Shown here: piece by piece, positions 48,530 through 56,960 of the stretch
Layout of the letters: each line of letters begins with the position of its first letter
Position numbering within the stretch: position 1 is the first letter of the stretch
Assembly: GCF_020966755.1 (NCBI RefSeq)
Contig: NZ_JAJKFT010000001.1
Location: 1-64,000 of the forward strand
Length of the DNA: 64,000 bases
Reading direction: 5' to 3'
From: Blastopirellula sediminis
GTDB taxonomy: Bacteria > Planctomycetota > Planctomycetia > Pirellulales > Pirellulaceae
Program-made: the position numbers and the translations under genes
Notes under the pieces: model-generated
The model's input: the letters and a program-made list of their open reading frames with translations, nothing else
Databases searched by the model: none
What the model was told of the DNA's origin: nothing

Positions 48530-48933
48530 GTGGAAATTCACGATGTGAGAATTGACGTTGCGCCAGAGGATGGGGGCCGTCGCCGTCGTTCAAATGGCTC
48601 GGGATTTCAATCATGGCGGTTCGCGTCGAATGGCGACGACATCGTGTCGGCGGCAGACTACTGGACGTCGCAGAAGAGGAGGCGCGACGCCGAGGCTGCG
48701 AATACGCCTGTGTCGACACCATGTCGTTCCAGGCGCCAGACTTCTACATCCGGCATGGTTATCAGATCGCGGAGAGGCTTCCCGATTGGGACTCACACGG
48801 GCATGAGAAGCTTCTGCTGACGAAACAGCTCGAAATCCAATACCAAGCACTGCCGTCTTCGGCGAACTTGCGGGGCACGTCCCCCGGCATGACTGGGAAA
48901 ATCGTTACGAATGCCGTAAATTACCCCTGTTGA
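48530..48933 (+). pseudogene. Truncated/frameshifted GNAT acetyltransferase
   Basis: The frame from 48613 encodes the last two thirds of a GNAT domain: HRVGGRLLDVAEEEARRRGC (acetyl-CoA loop and helix), YACVDTMSFQAPDFYIRHGYQ, LPDWDSHGHEKLLLTKQL. The start of the family lies in a different frame: GTG at 48530 opens VEIHDVRIDVAPEDGGRRRR. About 50 central residues before the acetyl-CoA loop are missing. Beyond LTKQL the frame runs on for 30 unrelated residues, so the original stop is lost too. A decayed gene. Confidence 0.6.
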
Positions 48934-49320
48934 CGTGGCGAAATTCTCCCATTATGGTAATGCATCGTACATAAATAGGCTCTGATCTACTGAAGCTCTG
49001 GGTAGCATTAAACTGCTATCAATTGGGCAAAATCAGGCCGTCGGGGACAGGGCGAACGAGGAACGTCCCCCAGAATGGCGAGTGTGTTGGGATTTCAGAT
49101 TGCCCAAGCACGTTAAATTTTGCAATTTTGCACCTTCGTCAGGTTCTCGTTCTGGCGAAATGGGATGACTACGGTCGTCATTTTATCTAGGCAAGGCGGC
49201 CGGATAGTAAAGAAGATTTTCGATGTTCCGCTGAGAACGGTCGATCAATAGAATATCCCCCCCCTTTATGCGCCCGGCATCGGTTGCCGATCGGAACTCC
49301 TACCTTAGGAAGAATTTGAC
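48934..49320 (+). promoter_or_regulatory. Leader/upstream region of the desaturase gene
   Basis: About 390 bases without a supported gene, AT-rich at the start. GGGGAC (49043-49048) and GTCCCC (49075-49080) can form a stem. A long leader may allow regulation of the desaturase, but no known riboswitch or sensor-kinase box is recognisable. Confidence 0.35.
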
Positions 49321-50259
49321 GTGCTCAAAGTCCTGCACCAGCCGAAGCGCGAGCGTTTGGAAAAGCCGTCTGGCGTCTATCCCATCCGCATTTGGTGGGA
49401 ATATGTCGGCGTACTTACCGTGATCCATATCACCGCGCTGTATGCGTTCTGGCCCTATTTGTTCAGCTGGATCGGCGTGTTCTCGATCGTGATCGGCCAT
49501 CACCTCTTTGGCATGTTTGGGATCACGGTTGGTTATCACCGACTACTTACGCATCGCAGCTTCACGTGCCCGCGTTGGTTGGAACATACCTTTGCGGTTC
49601 TCGGCGTCTGCTGTTTGCAAGATACGCCGGCTCGCTGGGTGGCGACGCATCGGGTACATCATCAACACTCCGATCATCGCGAAGATCCTCACACGCCGCT
49701 GGTCAATTTCCTCTGGGCCCAGTTTGGCTGGCTGACCTTGAAGGATCACAACTTCGGCAAGATGGCCCACTTGGACCGCTATGCTCGCGACATCGTCCGT
49801 GATCCGTTCTACCTCTGGTTGGAGCGGGGACAGAACGGGCTGTTCGTTTTCCTTGCTCACGCGGTGGTCATCTATTTGATCGGCGGCGCGATTGGCCTTT
49901 CGTATGGCGGTTGGTCGGAAGCTTGGCGCATGAGCTGGAGCTTGCTCGTTTGGGGCGTCGCGGTCCGTACCGTGGTCGTCTGGCACCTGACCTGGGCCGT
50001 GAACTCGATCACGCACATGTGGGGCTATCGCACGTTTGAAACGAACGACGACAGCCGCAACAACTGGTTCGTCGGGTATTTGACCCACGGCGAAGGGTGG
50101 CACAACAACCACCACGCCTGGCCGACCGCGGCAGCCCATGGACAAAACTGGTGGGAGTTCGATATCTCCTACCGCGTCATTTGCTTCCTGGAAATGATCG
50201 GCCTGGCGTGGAACGTGTCGCGTCCCGATACGAAGCGGTCGAAATCGACCGCCGCCTAG
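49321..50259 (+). CDS. Membrane acyl-CoA/fatty acid desaturase
   Basis: 312 residues. The three histidine boxes of the stearoyl-CoA desaturase family are complete: HRLLTHRS (HxxxxH), HRVHHQHSD (HxxHH) and HNNHHAWP (HxxHH), between four hydrophobic segments (VLTVIHITALYAFWPYLFSWIGVFSIVI and FVFLAHAVVIYLIGGAIGL). It introduces a double bond, probably delta-9, using a diiron centre and an electron donor not encoded here. GTG start with AGGAAG about 9 bases upstream. Its stop overlaps the convergent esterase stop by 4 bp. Confidence 0.95.
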   Translation: MLKVLHQPKRERLEKPSGVYPIRIWWEYVGVLTVIHITALYAFWPYLFSWIGVFSIVIGHHLFGMFGITVGYHRLLTHRSFTCPRWLEHTFAVLGVCCLQDTPARWVATHRVHHQHSDHREDPHTPLVNFLWAQFGWLTLKDHNFGKMAHLDRYARDIVRDPFYLWLERGQNGLFVFLAHAVVIYLIGGAIGLSYGGWSEAWRMSWSLLVWGVAVRTVVVWHLTWAVNSITHMWGYRTFETNDDSRNNWFVGYLTHGEGWHNNHHAWPTAAAHGQNWWEFDISYRVICFLEMIGLAWNVSRPDTKRSKSTAA

Positions 50260-51257
50260 TTCTTCGACTTCTTCGCATAAGCGGCGACATCGGTCGCCGC
50301 TTTGGTCGGAACGCCCGGCTTGTTGAGAAAGCCGAGATCTTTCAGCCAGGCCAAATAGCTGGCTGGCCACGTTCCGAACGGAATGCCGCCCCGGTCTTTG
50401 ATGCCGCCGCCGTGGCCGCCGTTGCCGTAGATGTGCATCTCTAGATTCGGCGCTCCCGCTTTCAGCATCGCGGTGAAGTAGTCGGCCGCCCACAGCGCGT
50501 GGACCCGATCGCCCGACCCTGCCGAAGCGATGAAGCTCGGGGGAACGTCGGCCGGAATCTTCGCTTCCGGATTCGCAGTGAAGGGAGTCGGCCCAGGATA
50601 AATCACACCGACGAAATCAGGCCGAGCCGAGACCTTCGCCAACGGATCGTCGGCGCCGCTATGATCGCGCTCAAACGCTTCGTAGGCTATCGCCGTCGGC
50701 GCCGAGAGTTCGGCTCCAGCTGAGAAGCCCATGATCCCAATCTTCGCCGGATCGAGCTTCCACTCCGCTGCATGAGCCCGGACGATGCGAATCGCTTGAA
50801 ACGCGTCGTTCACTGCATCAACTTCGGCGACATAGCCGTCGACGCGGAGACGATTGCGGAGAATGATCGTCGAGACTCCTTGCTCTTTGAAAAACGGAAC
50901 GCAGTCGGCGCCTTCCGGTCCAACCCACAAAATCTTATGGCCGCCGCCAGGAGCGACGATCACCGCCGTGCCGGTATTGTTCGGCTGGTCGGTTGCGAGG
51001 TGAACTTCGATCGACGGGTTGTGAATGTTAATTACGTTGAGAATGTTTTCCGGCTTCTTCGAGAAGGTCGAATTGTAGTTCTCCGCTTCGTGAACGCGCT
51101 CTTGGTTCAGGATCGGCGAGCTGGCCGGATAAAGCGGCATCACCATTCCGCCTGGGACGATCGTCTGCGGCTGAAATGGTTCGGCGGCCTGCAGCGAAGC
51201 GGCGCCGGCAATCGAAACGATCGCCGTTACGGAGAGGAGGGCGAGGGAGAAACGCAT
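50256..51257 (-). CDS. Secreted alpha/beta hydrolase (acetylxylan esterase-like)
   Basis: 333 residues with signal peptide RFSLALLSVTAIVSIAGAASLQAAE. Motifs of the BD-FAE/xylan-esterase group: MPLYPASSPI, TAVIVAPGGGHKILWVGPEG (oxyanion), IGIMGFSAGAELSA (Ser in GxSxG), SAGSGDRVHALWAADYFTAM (Asp) and YGNGGHGGGI (His). It probably removes acyl groups from plant or algal polysaccharides outside the cell. The frame opens 61 codons upstream, but the ATG at 51257 is the one with a signal. Divergent from the GH76-like gene. Confidence 0.9.
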   Translation of the reverse strand: MRFSLALLSVTAIVSIAGAASLQAAEPFQPQTIVPGGMVMPLYPASSPILNQERVHEAENYNSTFSKKPENILNVINIHNPSIEVHLATDQPNNTGTAVIVAPGGGHKILWVGPEGADCVPFFKEQGVSTIILRNRLRVDGYVAEVDAVNDAFQAIRIVRAHAAEWKLDPAKIGIMGFSAGAELSAPTAIAYEAFERDHSGADDPLAKVSARPDFVGVIYPGPTPFTANPEAKIPADVPPSFIASAGSGDRVHALWAADYFTAMLKAGAPNLEMHIYGNGGHGGGIKDRGGIPFGTWPASYLAWLKDLGFLNKPGVPTKAATDVAAYAKKSKN

Positions 51258-51456
51258 AAGGCGGTTCCTGTCGATCGGGAGCGAGGATGGGGTGGGATTT
51301 GGGGCGAACATCGCGTGAGAATACGCGCCGTTTGCTCGCCGCATTGGAAACGGCGAACTATCATGATAACTTCGGACGGAGCGAATCGCCACGTACGCCT
51401 TCGTTTTGAGGGTCGATCCGCCTCCTTCTATCCTCCTCATCTAAAGTACGGGTCCC

Positions 51457-52515
51457 ATGAAAAAGCTACTGACGCTCGTCCTGCTGCTAGTGACAGCCAG
51501 TTCTCTTCAGGCGAAAGATCGCCCCGACTACAAACGTCAGGCCGAAACGGTCACCGATCACATTCAGAAGACCTTCTTCGATTCCGACAGCGGCGTCTAT
51601 TTCAAGACGACCAAACGGGACAAGCTCGACTGGGTCTGGCTGCAAAGCGTGATGTTTGCGAATCTCGCCGCCGCCGCGCGCATTGAACCGGAGAAGTACG
51701 CTCAGCCGATGGACGCCTATTTCAAGGCGCTTGATGGTTACTGGGACGACAAGGTGCAGATCCCAGGCTACGAACCAGGACTGACGAAGGGGAACGGGAA
51801 CGACAAGTATTACGACGACAACGCCTGGCTGGCGATCGCTTTCGTCGAAGCGTACGAAACGAACCGCGACGCCCGTTATCTGAAGCGAGCCGACGAGACG
51901 CAGCGATTTGTCCTCAGTGGTTGGGACGACGAAATCGGCGGCGGCATCTGGTGGCATGAGCGTCACAAAGATGGAACGAAGAACACGTGCGCCAACGGTC
52001 CGGCCGCAGTCGGTTGTCTCGTCCTGGCGAAGCATGAACCGGAAAAGGCCGCGGCGCTGATCCAAAAGGCCCGCGACATCGTCGCGTGGACCAATTCCGC
52101 GCTGCAAGATTCCGACGGCCTGTTTGACGATCGCAAAGTGGTGAAGACCGGCGAGATCAAACGAGGGAAGTTGACCTACAACAGCGCCCTGATGTTGCGT
52201 GCAAACCTGGGGCTTTACCGCGCGACCGGCGAACAGGCTTACCTGGACGAAGCGATTCGCATCGGCAAAGCGGCCGATTGGTTTTTGGATTCGCAAACCG
52301 GCGTCTATCGCGACGCGCTGCGCTATTGTCACTTTATGATCGAAGCGGACTTGGAGCTTTACGAAGAAACCGGCGATACGCACTATCTGAAGCGGGCGCA
52401 GCACAACGTCGACGCGCTCTACGCTCGGTGGGAAGCGGAGAAGCCGGACGACATGATGTCGAGCGCCTGTTTGGCTCGCGTCCTCTGGCTGATGTCGGAA
52501 GTGGAAGTGAAGTAG
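51457..52515 (+). CDS. Secreted GH76-like glycoside hydrolase
   Basis: 352 residues. Signal peptide KKLLTLVLLLVTASSLQA; then an (alpha/alpha)6 toroid. KYYDDNAWLAIAFVEAYE carries the Asp-Asp pair of family GH76 (alpha-1,6-mannanases), followed by GGGIWWHERHKDGTKNTCANGPAAV and LTYNSALMLRANLGLYRATGEQAYLDEAI, also GH76-like. Related toroid families (N-acylglucosamine epimerase, GH88) lack the WD..GGGIWW block. Substrate inferred as a mannan-like glycan. Possibly cotranscribed with the SGNH hydrolase gene 40 bases downstream. Confidence 0.85.
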   Translation: MKKLLTLVLLLVTASSLQAKDRPDYKRQAETVTDHIQKTFFDSDSGVYFKTTKRDKLDWVWLQSVMFANLAAAARIEPEKYAQPMDAYFKALDGYWDDKVQIPGYEPGLTKGNGNDKYYDDNAWLAIAFVEAYETNRDARYLKRADETQRFVLSGWDDEIGGGIWWHERHKDGTKNTCANGPAAVGCLVLAKHEPEKAAALIQKARDIVAWTNSALQDSDGLFDDRKVVKTGEIKRGKLTYNSALMLRANLGLYRATGEQAYLDEAIRIGKAADWFLDSQTGVYRDALRYCHFMIEADLELYEETGDTHYLKRAQHNVDALYARWEAEKPDDMMSSACLARVLWLMSEVEVK

Positions 52516-52555
52516 TCGACGACAAGTCAAGTTCAACGCACGCAGGGAGTTGGCG

Positions 52556-53497
52556 ATGGCGGCACGACGAAAGCGACTAGCGGCGATCTCGATCGGCGGG
52601 CTCCTGATCGTCGGCTGCGCCTTGTTCTATGTGAAGTACTTCATGCTGCGCAGCATCGGCAGTGGTCCTGCTGGTCCGGCGGTCGCGGCGGAGCCGTTCG
52701 CCGAGATCTGGACCGACCGGCAAGTTCGTCTCGTCGGAATCGGCGACAGCGTCACGGCCGGACTTGGCGCTAATACGCAAAGCCATACGTACTTCAATCG
52801 TTTGATCGCCAACCCCGACGACGAGTTCGCCGACATGCAGGGGCGCTCGCTATCGAAGGTGCTTCCCAATCTAGTCTCCGATAACTTCGCGATTTCCGGT
52901 TCGACGTCGCGGGATCACCTGAACGTGATTGACGACCGCTTGGAAATGCAATCGCCCGACGAATTTGGTCTGGTGGTGATGACGTCCGGCGGAAACGACC
53001 TGATTCATAACTACGGACGAACCGCCCCCAGAGAGTGCGCGATGTATGGGGCGACGCTGGCTCAAGCAGAGCCGTGGATCGACGCGTTTCACGTCCGCTT
53101 GGACGAGATGCTCACGAAGATCGACGCCAGTTTTCCGGGCGGATGCGAGATCTTCCTCGCCGACATCTACGATCCGACCGACGGCATCGGCGATGCCCCG
53201 AGCGTCTATCTTCCCGATTGGCCGGATGGCCTGGCGATTCATGCCAGGTACAACAAGGTGATCAACGAGGTCGCCGCTGGCCATCCGAACGTTCACGTCG
53301 TGCCGCTTTACCAGAACTTTTTGGGGCATGGCGCCCATAGCGGCCAGTTTTGGCGTTCAACCTATGACGCGGAGGATCCGCACTATTGGTTCTTCGAAAA
53401 CATCGAAGACCCGAACGACCGCGGTTATGACGCGATTCGTCGGGTCTTCTTGAATGCGATCGTCGAAAACTCGCAGCTGGTACCGGCCGAACGTTAG
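52556..53497 (+). CDS. Membrane-anchored SGNH/GDSL hydrolase
   Basis: 313 residues. Start ATG 52556 with AGGGAG 6 bases upstream. N-terminal anchor KRLAAISIGGLLIVGCALFYV. Block I VGIGDSVTAGLGANTQSH with catalytic Ser, block II FAISGSTSRDHL, block III VMTSGGNDLIHN, and block V-like HYWFFENIEDPNDRGYDAIRR where Asp would pair with a His. A lipase/esterase acting outside the membrane. It lies 40 bases after the GH76-like gene on the same strand, and its stop overlaps that of the next gene by 4 bp. Confidence 0.88.
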   Translation: MAARRKRLAAISIGGLLIVGCALFYVKYFMLRSIGSGPAGPAVAAEPFAEIWTDRQVRLVGIGDSVTAGLGANTQSHTYFNRLIANPDDEFADMQGRSLSKVLPNLVSDNFAISGSTSRDHLNVIDDRLEMQSPDEFGLVVMTSGGNDLIHNYGRTAPRECAMYGATLAQAEPWIDAFHVRLDEMLTKIDASFPGGCEIFLADIYDPTDGIGDAPSVYLPDWPDGLAIHARYNKVINEVAAGHPNVHVVPLYQNFLGHGAHSGQFWRSTYDAEDPHYWFFENIEDPNDRGYDAIRRVFLNAIVENSQLVPAER

Positions 53498-54558
53498 TCG
53501 GCGTGGTAACCGCGCCACATCCAGATGAGCGTGTCGGCGAGCGTCGTTTCAAAGACCTTGCCTTCGCAGTGGCGAGTCGCTTTGCTGAAGACGTAACGAT
53601 AGTCGTAGCCCTTCGCCTTCAGTGCGGCGGCGGTCCGCTCGTTGGCCATGACCCAGTTGTGATAGGTTTCTTCCGGATCTTTGGCTCGGTTGTCGTTCTC
53701 GGCGACATGCGTGAAGATTCGCAGCGGTTTCTTTTCGCTCGTTTCGATCAGCTTCTTGCCGGAGTGATACTCCCACGCGCCGAGCGGGTACTCCGCTTCT
53801 TCCGCGGCGTCGTCATCCTGCTGATCGACGAAGGTTCCAGAGTAGGTAATCAAGCGGCGAAACAGGTCAGGCCGAAACCAACCGGCGGTTAGCGCCGCGG
53901 CGCCGCCGGAGCTGCACCCCATGATCGCTTTGCCCCAGGGATTGTCGGTCAGTGCGATATGGGGATAGGCGGCCTTGATTTGCGGATCGTTGAGGACGGC
54001 CGGAAGGACTTCGTCATTGACGAAGTGGGCGAAGCGGCCGGACATCGTGTCATATTCCAGGCCACGTTGGCTGCCGTAGCTGTCGTCGCCGCCGTTTTCG
54101 ACGCCAATCAGGATGAATGGGGGAATTCGCCGCGCCGGATCTTTGGAGATGGTCAGATTGTCGAGCGCGTGCTGAATCAGGTTCATCCGGTTGGGAGCGT
54201 CAAGCGACACCAGGATCGGCGCCTTCGTGCCATCTTTGTAGGCAGCCGGAATGTAAACGAAGATCTTCCGTTCTTTACGAACCGGTTTCTTCGGATCGAG
54301 CGTCGAGTCGTCGCCGCGATAGATCTTGCTTTCGGCCAGCGGCATGTTGAACTGGAACAGCTTCCCTTTGGGATTGCCGCGATCGGTCAGATCGGGATCG
54401 ATCTTGTAGTCGGGACCGATCACATAGTCGCCGTTCCCTTCGCTGCCGGGATTTTCGGTGTAAGACTCTTCGCCAATCGCGGCGCCGACAATGGTCGCCA
54501 ACATGACGAGGGAAAGAATGCGCAGGGTGATAGCGCGGATCGTTGTTTGGTTGAGCAT
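53494..54558 (-). CDS. Secreted esterase D/enterochelin-esterase-like hydrolase
   Basis: 354 residues with signal peptide (TTIRAITLRILSLVMLATIVGAAIG). PF00756-type esterase: GKLFQFNMPLAESKIY, RKIFVYIPAAYKDGTKAPILVSLD, PPFILIGVENGG, RGLEYDTMSGRFAHFVNDEVLPAV, AIMGCSSGGAAALTAGWFRPDLF (Ser in GxSxG, with Cys beside it) and RHCEGKVFETTLADTLIWMWRGYH (His). Such proteins in planctomycetes usually hydrolyse feruloyl or acetyl esters. Transcribed from the region that also holds the ArsR operator. Confidence 0.88.
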   Translation of the reverse strand: MLNQTTIRAITLRILSLVMLATIVGAAIGEESYTENPGSEGNGDYVIGPDYKIDPDLTDRGNPKGKLFQFNMPLAESKIYRGDDSTLDPKKPVRKERKIFVYIPAAYKDGTKAPILVSLDAPNRMNLIQHALDNLTISKDPARRIPPFILIGVENGGDDSYGSQRGLEYDTMSGRFAHFVNDEVLPAVLNDPQIKAAYPHIALTDNPWGKAIMGCSSGGAAALTAGWFRPDLFRRLITYSGTFVDQQDDDAAEEAEYPLGAWEYHSGKKLIETSEKKPLRIFTHVAENDNRAKDPEETYHNWVMANERTAAALKAKGYDYRYVFSKATRHCEGKVFETTLADTLIWMWRGYHAD

Positions 54559-54648
54559 GGCGGGATCTTCGGAAAGAGAGGATGAAGGTAGGTGGTGGGA
54601 TCGCTCTAGTTTAGCACGCCAACGGATGGGCCGCTTACTGGGGAAACT

Positions 54649-54672
54649 ATACTTAGGTGTTGACCTAAGTAT
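54649..54672. promoter_or_regulatory. Palindromic operator candidate for the ArsR regulator
   Basis: Perfect inverted repeat ATACTTAGGT (54649-54658) and ACCTAAGTAT (54663-54672), 4-base spacer GTTG. It lies 66 bases upstream of the ArsR start. Dimeric winged-helix ArsR proteins bind such dyads and autoregulate, so this is the likely operator. Confidence 0.7.
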
Positions 54673-54738
54673 GGAGTGGCGGTAAGAATGGGGAAAAGCG
54701 AGCGGCTCGCTGCTCGCTGAATGAGGAATGACCTGACA

Positions 54739-55077
54739 ATGGTGAAGAAAACCGCTTCAATCGACGACGTTTTTCGCGCACTGGCCGATCCGACGCGTCG
54801 CCAGGTGCTTGAGCGGCTCAGTCGCGGACCGGCGTCGGTCAGCGAGTTGGCCAAGCCATTTGAGATGGCGATGCCGTCGTTCGTGCAACATCTGGGCGTG
54901 CTCGAAGATTGCGACCTGGTTCGCTCGACGAAGAAGGGACGTGTGCGGACATTCGAGTTGGTGCCGCAATCGCTGCAAACGGCGGAAGATTGGCTCGGCC
55001 AACAGCGTCAGCTGTGGGAACGCCGTTTGGATCAACTCGACGACTACCTTTTGAAACTCAAGGACAAGCAGTCATGA
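54739..55077 (+). CDS. ArsR-family winged-helix regulator
   Basis: 112 residues. [35 protein letters not shown] is the standard ArsR opening, followed by [30 protein letters not shown], the recognition helix and wing. No metal-binding ELCVCDL motif, so it does not sense arsenic; this class (with an AHSA1 partner) senses unknown cues. ATG at 54739 has GAGGAA 11 bases upstream; an ATG at 54721 has none. Its TGA overlaps the ATG of the AHSA1 gene (ATGA). Confidence 0.92.
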   Translation: MVKKTASIDDVFRALADPTRRQVLERLSRGPASVSELAKPFEMAMPSFVQHLGVLEDCDLVRSTKKGRVRTFELVPQSLQTAEDWLGQQRQLWERRLDQLDDYLLKLKDKQS

Positions 55078-55556
55078 ATCGTGCGTTCACCCTCGAGCCG
55101 GATCCGAACTTGGACCTGGTATTGGAGCGAGTTGTCGATGTTCCTCGCGAATTGGTTTGGGCTGCTTGGACGACGCCGGAGCATATTTGCCAGTGGTTTT
55201 GCCCTCGTCCCTGGTCGGTGACCGAATGCGAGATCGACCTGCGACCGGGCGGCGTCTTCAGCACGACGATGCGTTCGCCCGAAGGGGAATTGTTCCCCAA
55301 CGCAGGTTGTTATTTAGAAGTCATCCCCGGCGAACGCTTGATCTGGACCGACATGCTCCTCCCTGGTTTTCGCCCTGCCGAGCAAGGTTTCATGACCGGC
55401 ATCCTCACGCTCGAATCGGTTGACGGCGGCACAAAATACACGGCGATGGCGTTTCACCGCGACGAGGAAACTCGCAAACAGCACGAAGAGATGGGGTTCC
55501 ATGCTGGCTGGAGTACGGCGCTTGACCAATTGGTGGAGCTGGTCAAAAGCTTCTAA
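55074..55556 (+). CDS. AHSA1/SRPBCC-domain protein
   Basis: 160 residues, a single START-like hydrophobic-pocket domain: [81 protein letters not shown] and [16 protein letters not shown]. Encoded in a 4-bp overlap with an ArsR regulator, a very common pairing in bacteria. Ligand and reaction are not known. Confidence 0.93.
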   Translation: MNRAFTLEPDPNLDLVLERVVDVPRELVWAAWTTPEHICQWFCPRPWSVTECEIDLRPGGVFSTTMRSPEGELFPNAGCYLEVIPGERLIWTDMLLPGFRPAEQGFMTGILTLESVDGGTKYTAMAFHRDEETRKQHEEMGFHAGWSTALDQLVELVKSF

Positions 55557-55570
55557 CTGATTATGCGTAG

Positions 55571-55673
55571 GTTGGGTGCAGCGAAGCGCAACCCAACTAT
55601 GCGTTTGCAAGCGGAAAGTGGGTCGCGCAAGCAAGCAAAACTGCAAGCGCGAAATGTGCTCATTCGCGCTTGC
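55571..55673. repeat. Extragenic palindromes between convergent genes
   Basis: Two structures: GTTGGGT (55571-55577) / ACCCAAC (55591-55597) around GCAGCGAAGCGCA, and the perfect 11-bp GCAAGCGCGAA (55643-55653) / TTCGCGCTTGC (55663-55673). The first has the form of a widespread bacterial extragenic repeat. They may act as terminators for the two converging genes. Confidence 0.7.
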
Positions 55674-55706
55674 TTCACCCACCCTATGTAGGAATCGCAA
55701 GACGCG

Positions 55707-56846
55707 CTACTTCTTGTTCAGGATCTCTTCCAGGGCCGGAACGTAAGCGTCGGCATAGCGAACCATGCCGAGATCGCTGGGGTGCGATCCATCGGTCGCC
55801 GCTTCGCCGTCATCGCCGAGCAAACCGTCGCCGGGGAGATAGTACAGATCTTTGACGCCTGCGGCTTGCAGGTTTTCAAACGCCTGGCGAAACGCCTTGC
55901 GGCTTCCTTCGTGGCGAGCCCGGGCCGATTTCTTGAACGGAGCGTAGGTGTAAGTTCGGTCTTCGACCAGCAGGATCGGCGTATCAGGATGCGCTTTGCG
56001 CAACTGCATCACCAGCGGCTCGGTCTTTTCCGCGACGACCGGGCCGTCGACGTTCGGCAAGCAGTCGATCACGTAGACCGCCGGATCGAGTTCGGTCAGG
56101 AACTCGCCCACTTCCGCCTCCAAGCGGCCGTTACCGGAGAAGCCGAGATTGATCACCGGGCGATTCATGCGGCGACCGACAATGCCGCTGATCGACATCC
56201 CGGGACGCGACGCACAAGCGCCATGCATGATCGACGTGCCGTAGAAGACGATCGGCTTTTCGTCGCGCGGCGCGACGGCGGCGAATTTGCTTCCCTTGGG
56301 AACGCCGATTTCGAGTTTATCGACGCCGTTGTACAGCGGCAGATAGAGGGTATAAAGTCGCGGCTGGCCATTGGGGCGCGGGTCGATATCGTTAACCAGC
56401 ACCGCGTTGACCTCTTGTGCGGCGGGACGCGAAACGGCGAGCCAGCGATCTTCTCCTTGCTCATTCCGCGCGTACAGATCGACGCCGCTCACGCCGGTCG
56501 CAGGCATATGCGGCATATCGAGACTATTGCTCAGCAGCTTGTAGCGAACGTGAATCGCCGGAGCGTCGGTTTCAAATCGGGTCAGCATGCCAGCCGAATG
56601 TCGGCTGAGGCTCCAGACCGCGCCGCGAACCTTCTTCTCGGCCCGACCCGGCAAACGATCGTAGTAGCGAATCGCATCGTCCCAGCCTTTGCCTTCGACT
56701 CCCCATTCTTGCACGTCGTACCAGGCGACGTTGTCTTCGACTTTCGGCTCCGGCGCGGCGGCGTGTAACAGAGTTGGCAGCGCAACAGACGCGGCGGCGG
56801 CAGAGGTCAGAGCTAGGAAGTGACGACGAGGGAAGACGCTGTACAT
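55707..56846 (-). CDS. Tat-exported two-domain SGNH hydrolase
   Basis: 379 residues. Tat signal PRRHFLALTSAAAASVALP..AAA. Residues 40-200 form a beta-rich N-terminal domain (DVQEWGVEGKGWDD, RHSAGMLTRFETDAPAIHVRYKL, LYTLYLPLYNGVDKLEIGVPKG). The C-terminal SGNH domain starts IVFYGTSIMHGACASRPGM (catalytic Ser), with NLGFSGNGRLE (Gly, Asn), VYVIDCLPN and TDGSHPSDLGMVRYAD (Asp-His). This arrangement is that of carbohydrate esterases acting on acylated glycans outside the cell. Neighbour of the propeller-sulfatase gene on the same strand, 114 bases away. Confidence 0.9.
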   Translation of the reverse strand: MYSVFPRRHFLALTSAAAASVALPTLLHAAAPEPKVEDNVAWYDVQEWGVEGKGWDDAIRYYDRLPGRAEKKVRGAVWSLSRHSAGMLTRFETDAPAIHVRYKLLSNSLDMPHMPATGVSGVDLYARNEQGEDRWLAVSRPAAQEVNAVLVNDIDPRPNGQPRLYTLYLPLYNGVDKLEIGVPKGSKFAAVAPRDEKPIVFYGTSIMHGACASRPGMSISGIVGRRMNRPVINLGFSGNGRLEAEVGEFLTELDPAVYVIDCLPNVDGPVVAEKTEPLVMQLRKAHPDTPILLVEDRTYTYAPFKKSARARHEGSRKAFRQAFENLQAAGVKDLYYLPGDGLLGDDGEAATDGSHPSDLGMVRYADAYVPALEEILNKK

Positions 56847-56960
56847 CGCGATTGCTCAACTGGAAAGGAGGAGTGGGGGAGTTTGGGCGGGAAGCGGAAC
56901 TCGTCAAGTATCCATGATATCGCGAGCCATTTCTACCATGTGCGCGTTTTTCGCTTGTTG

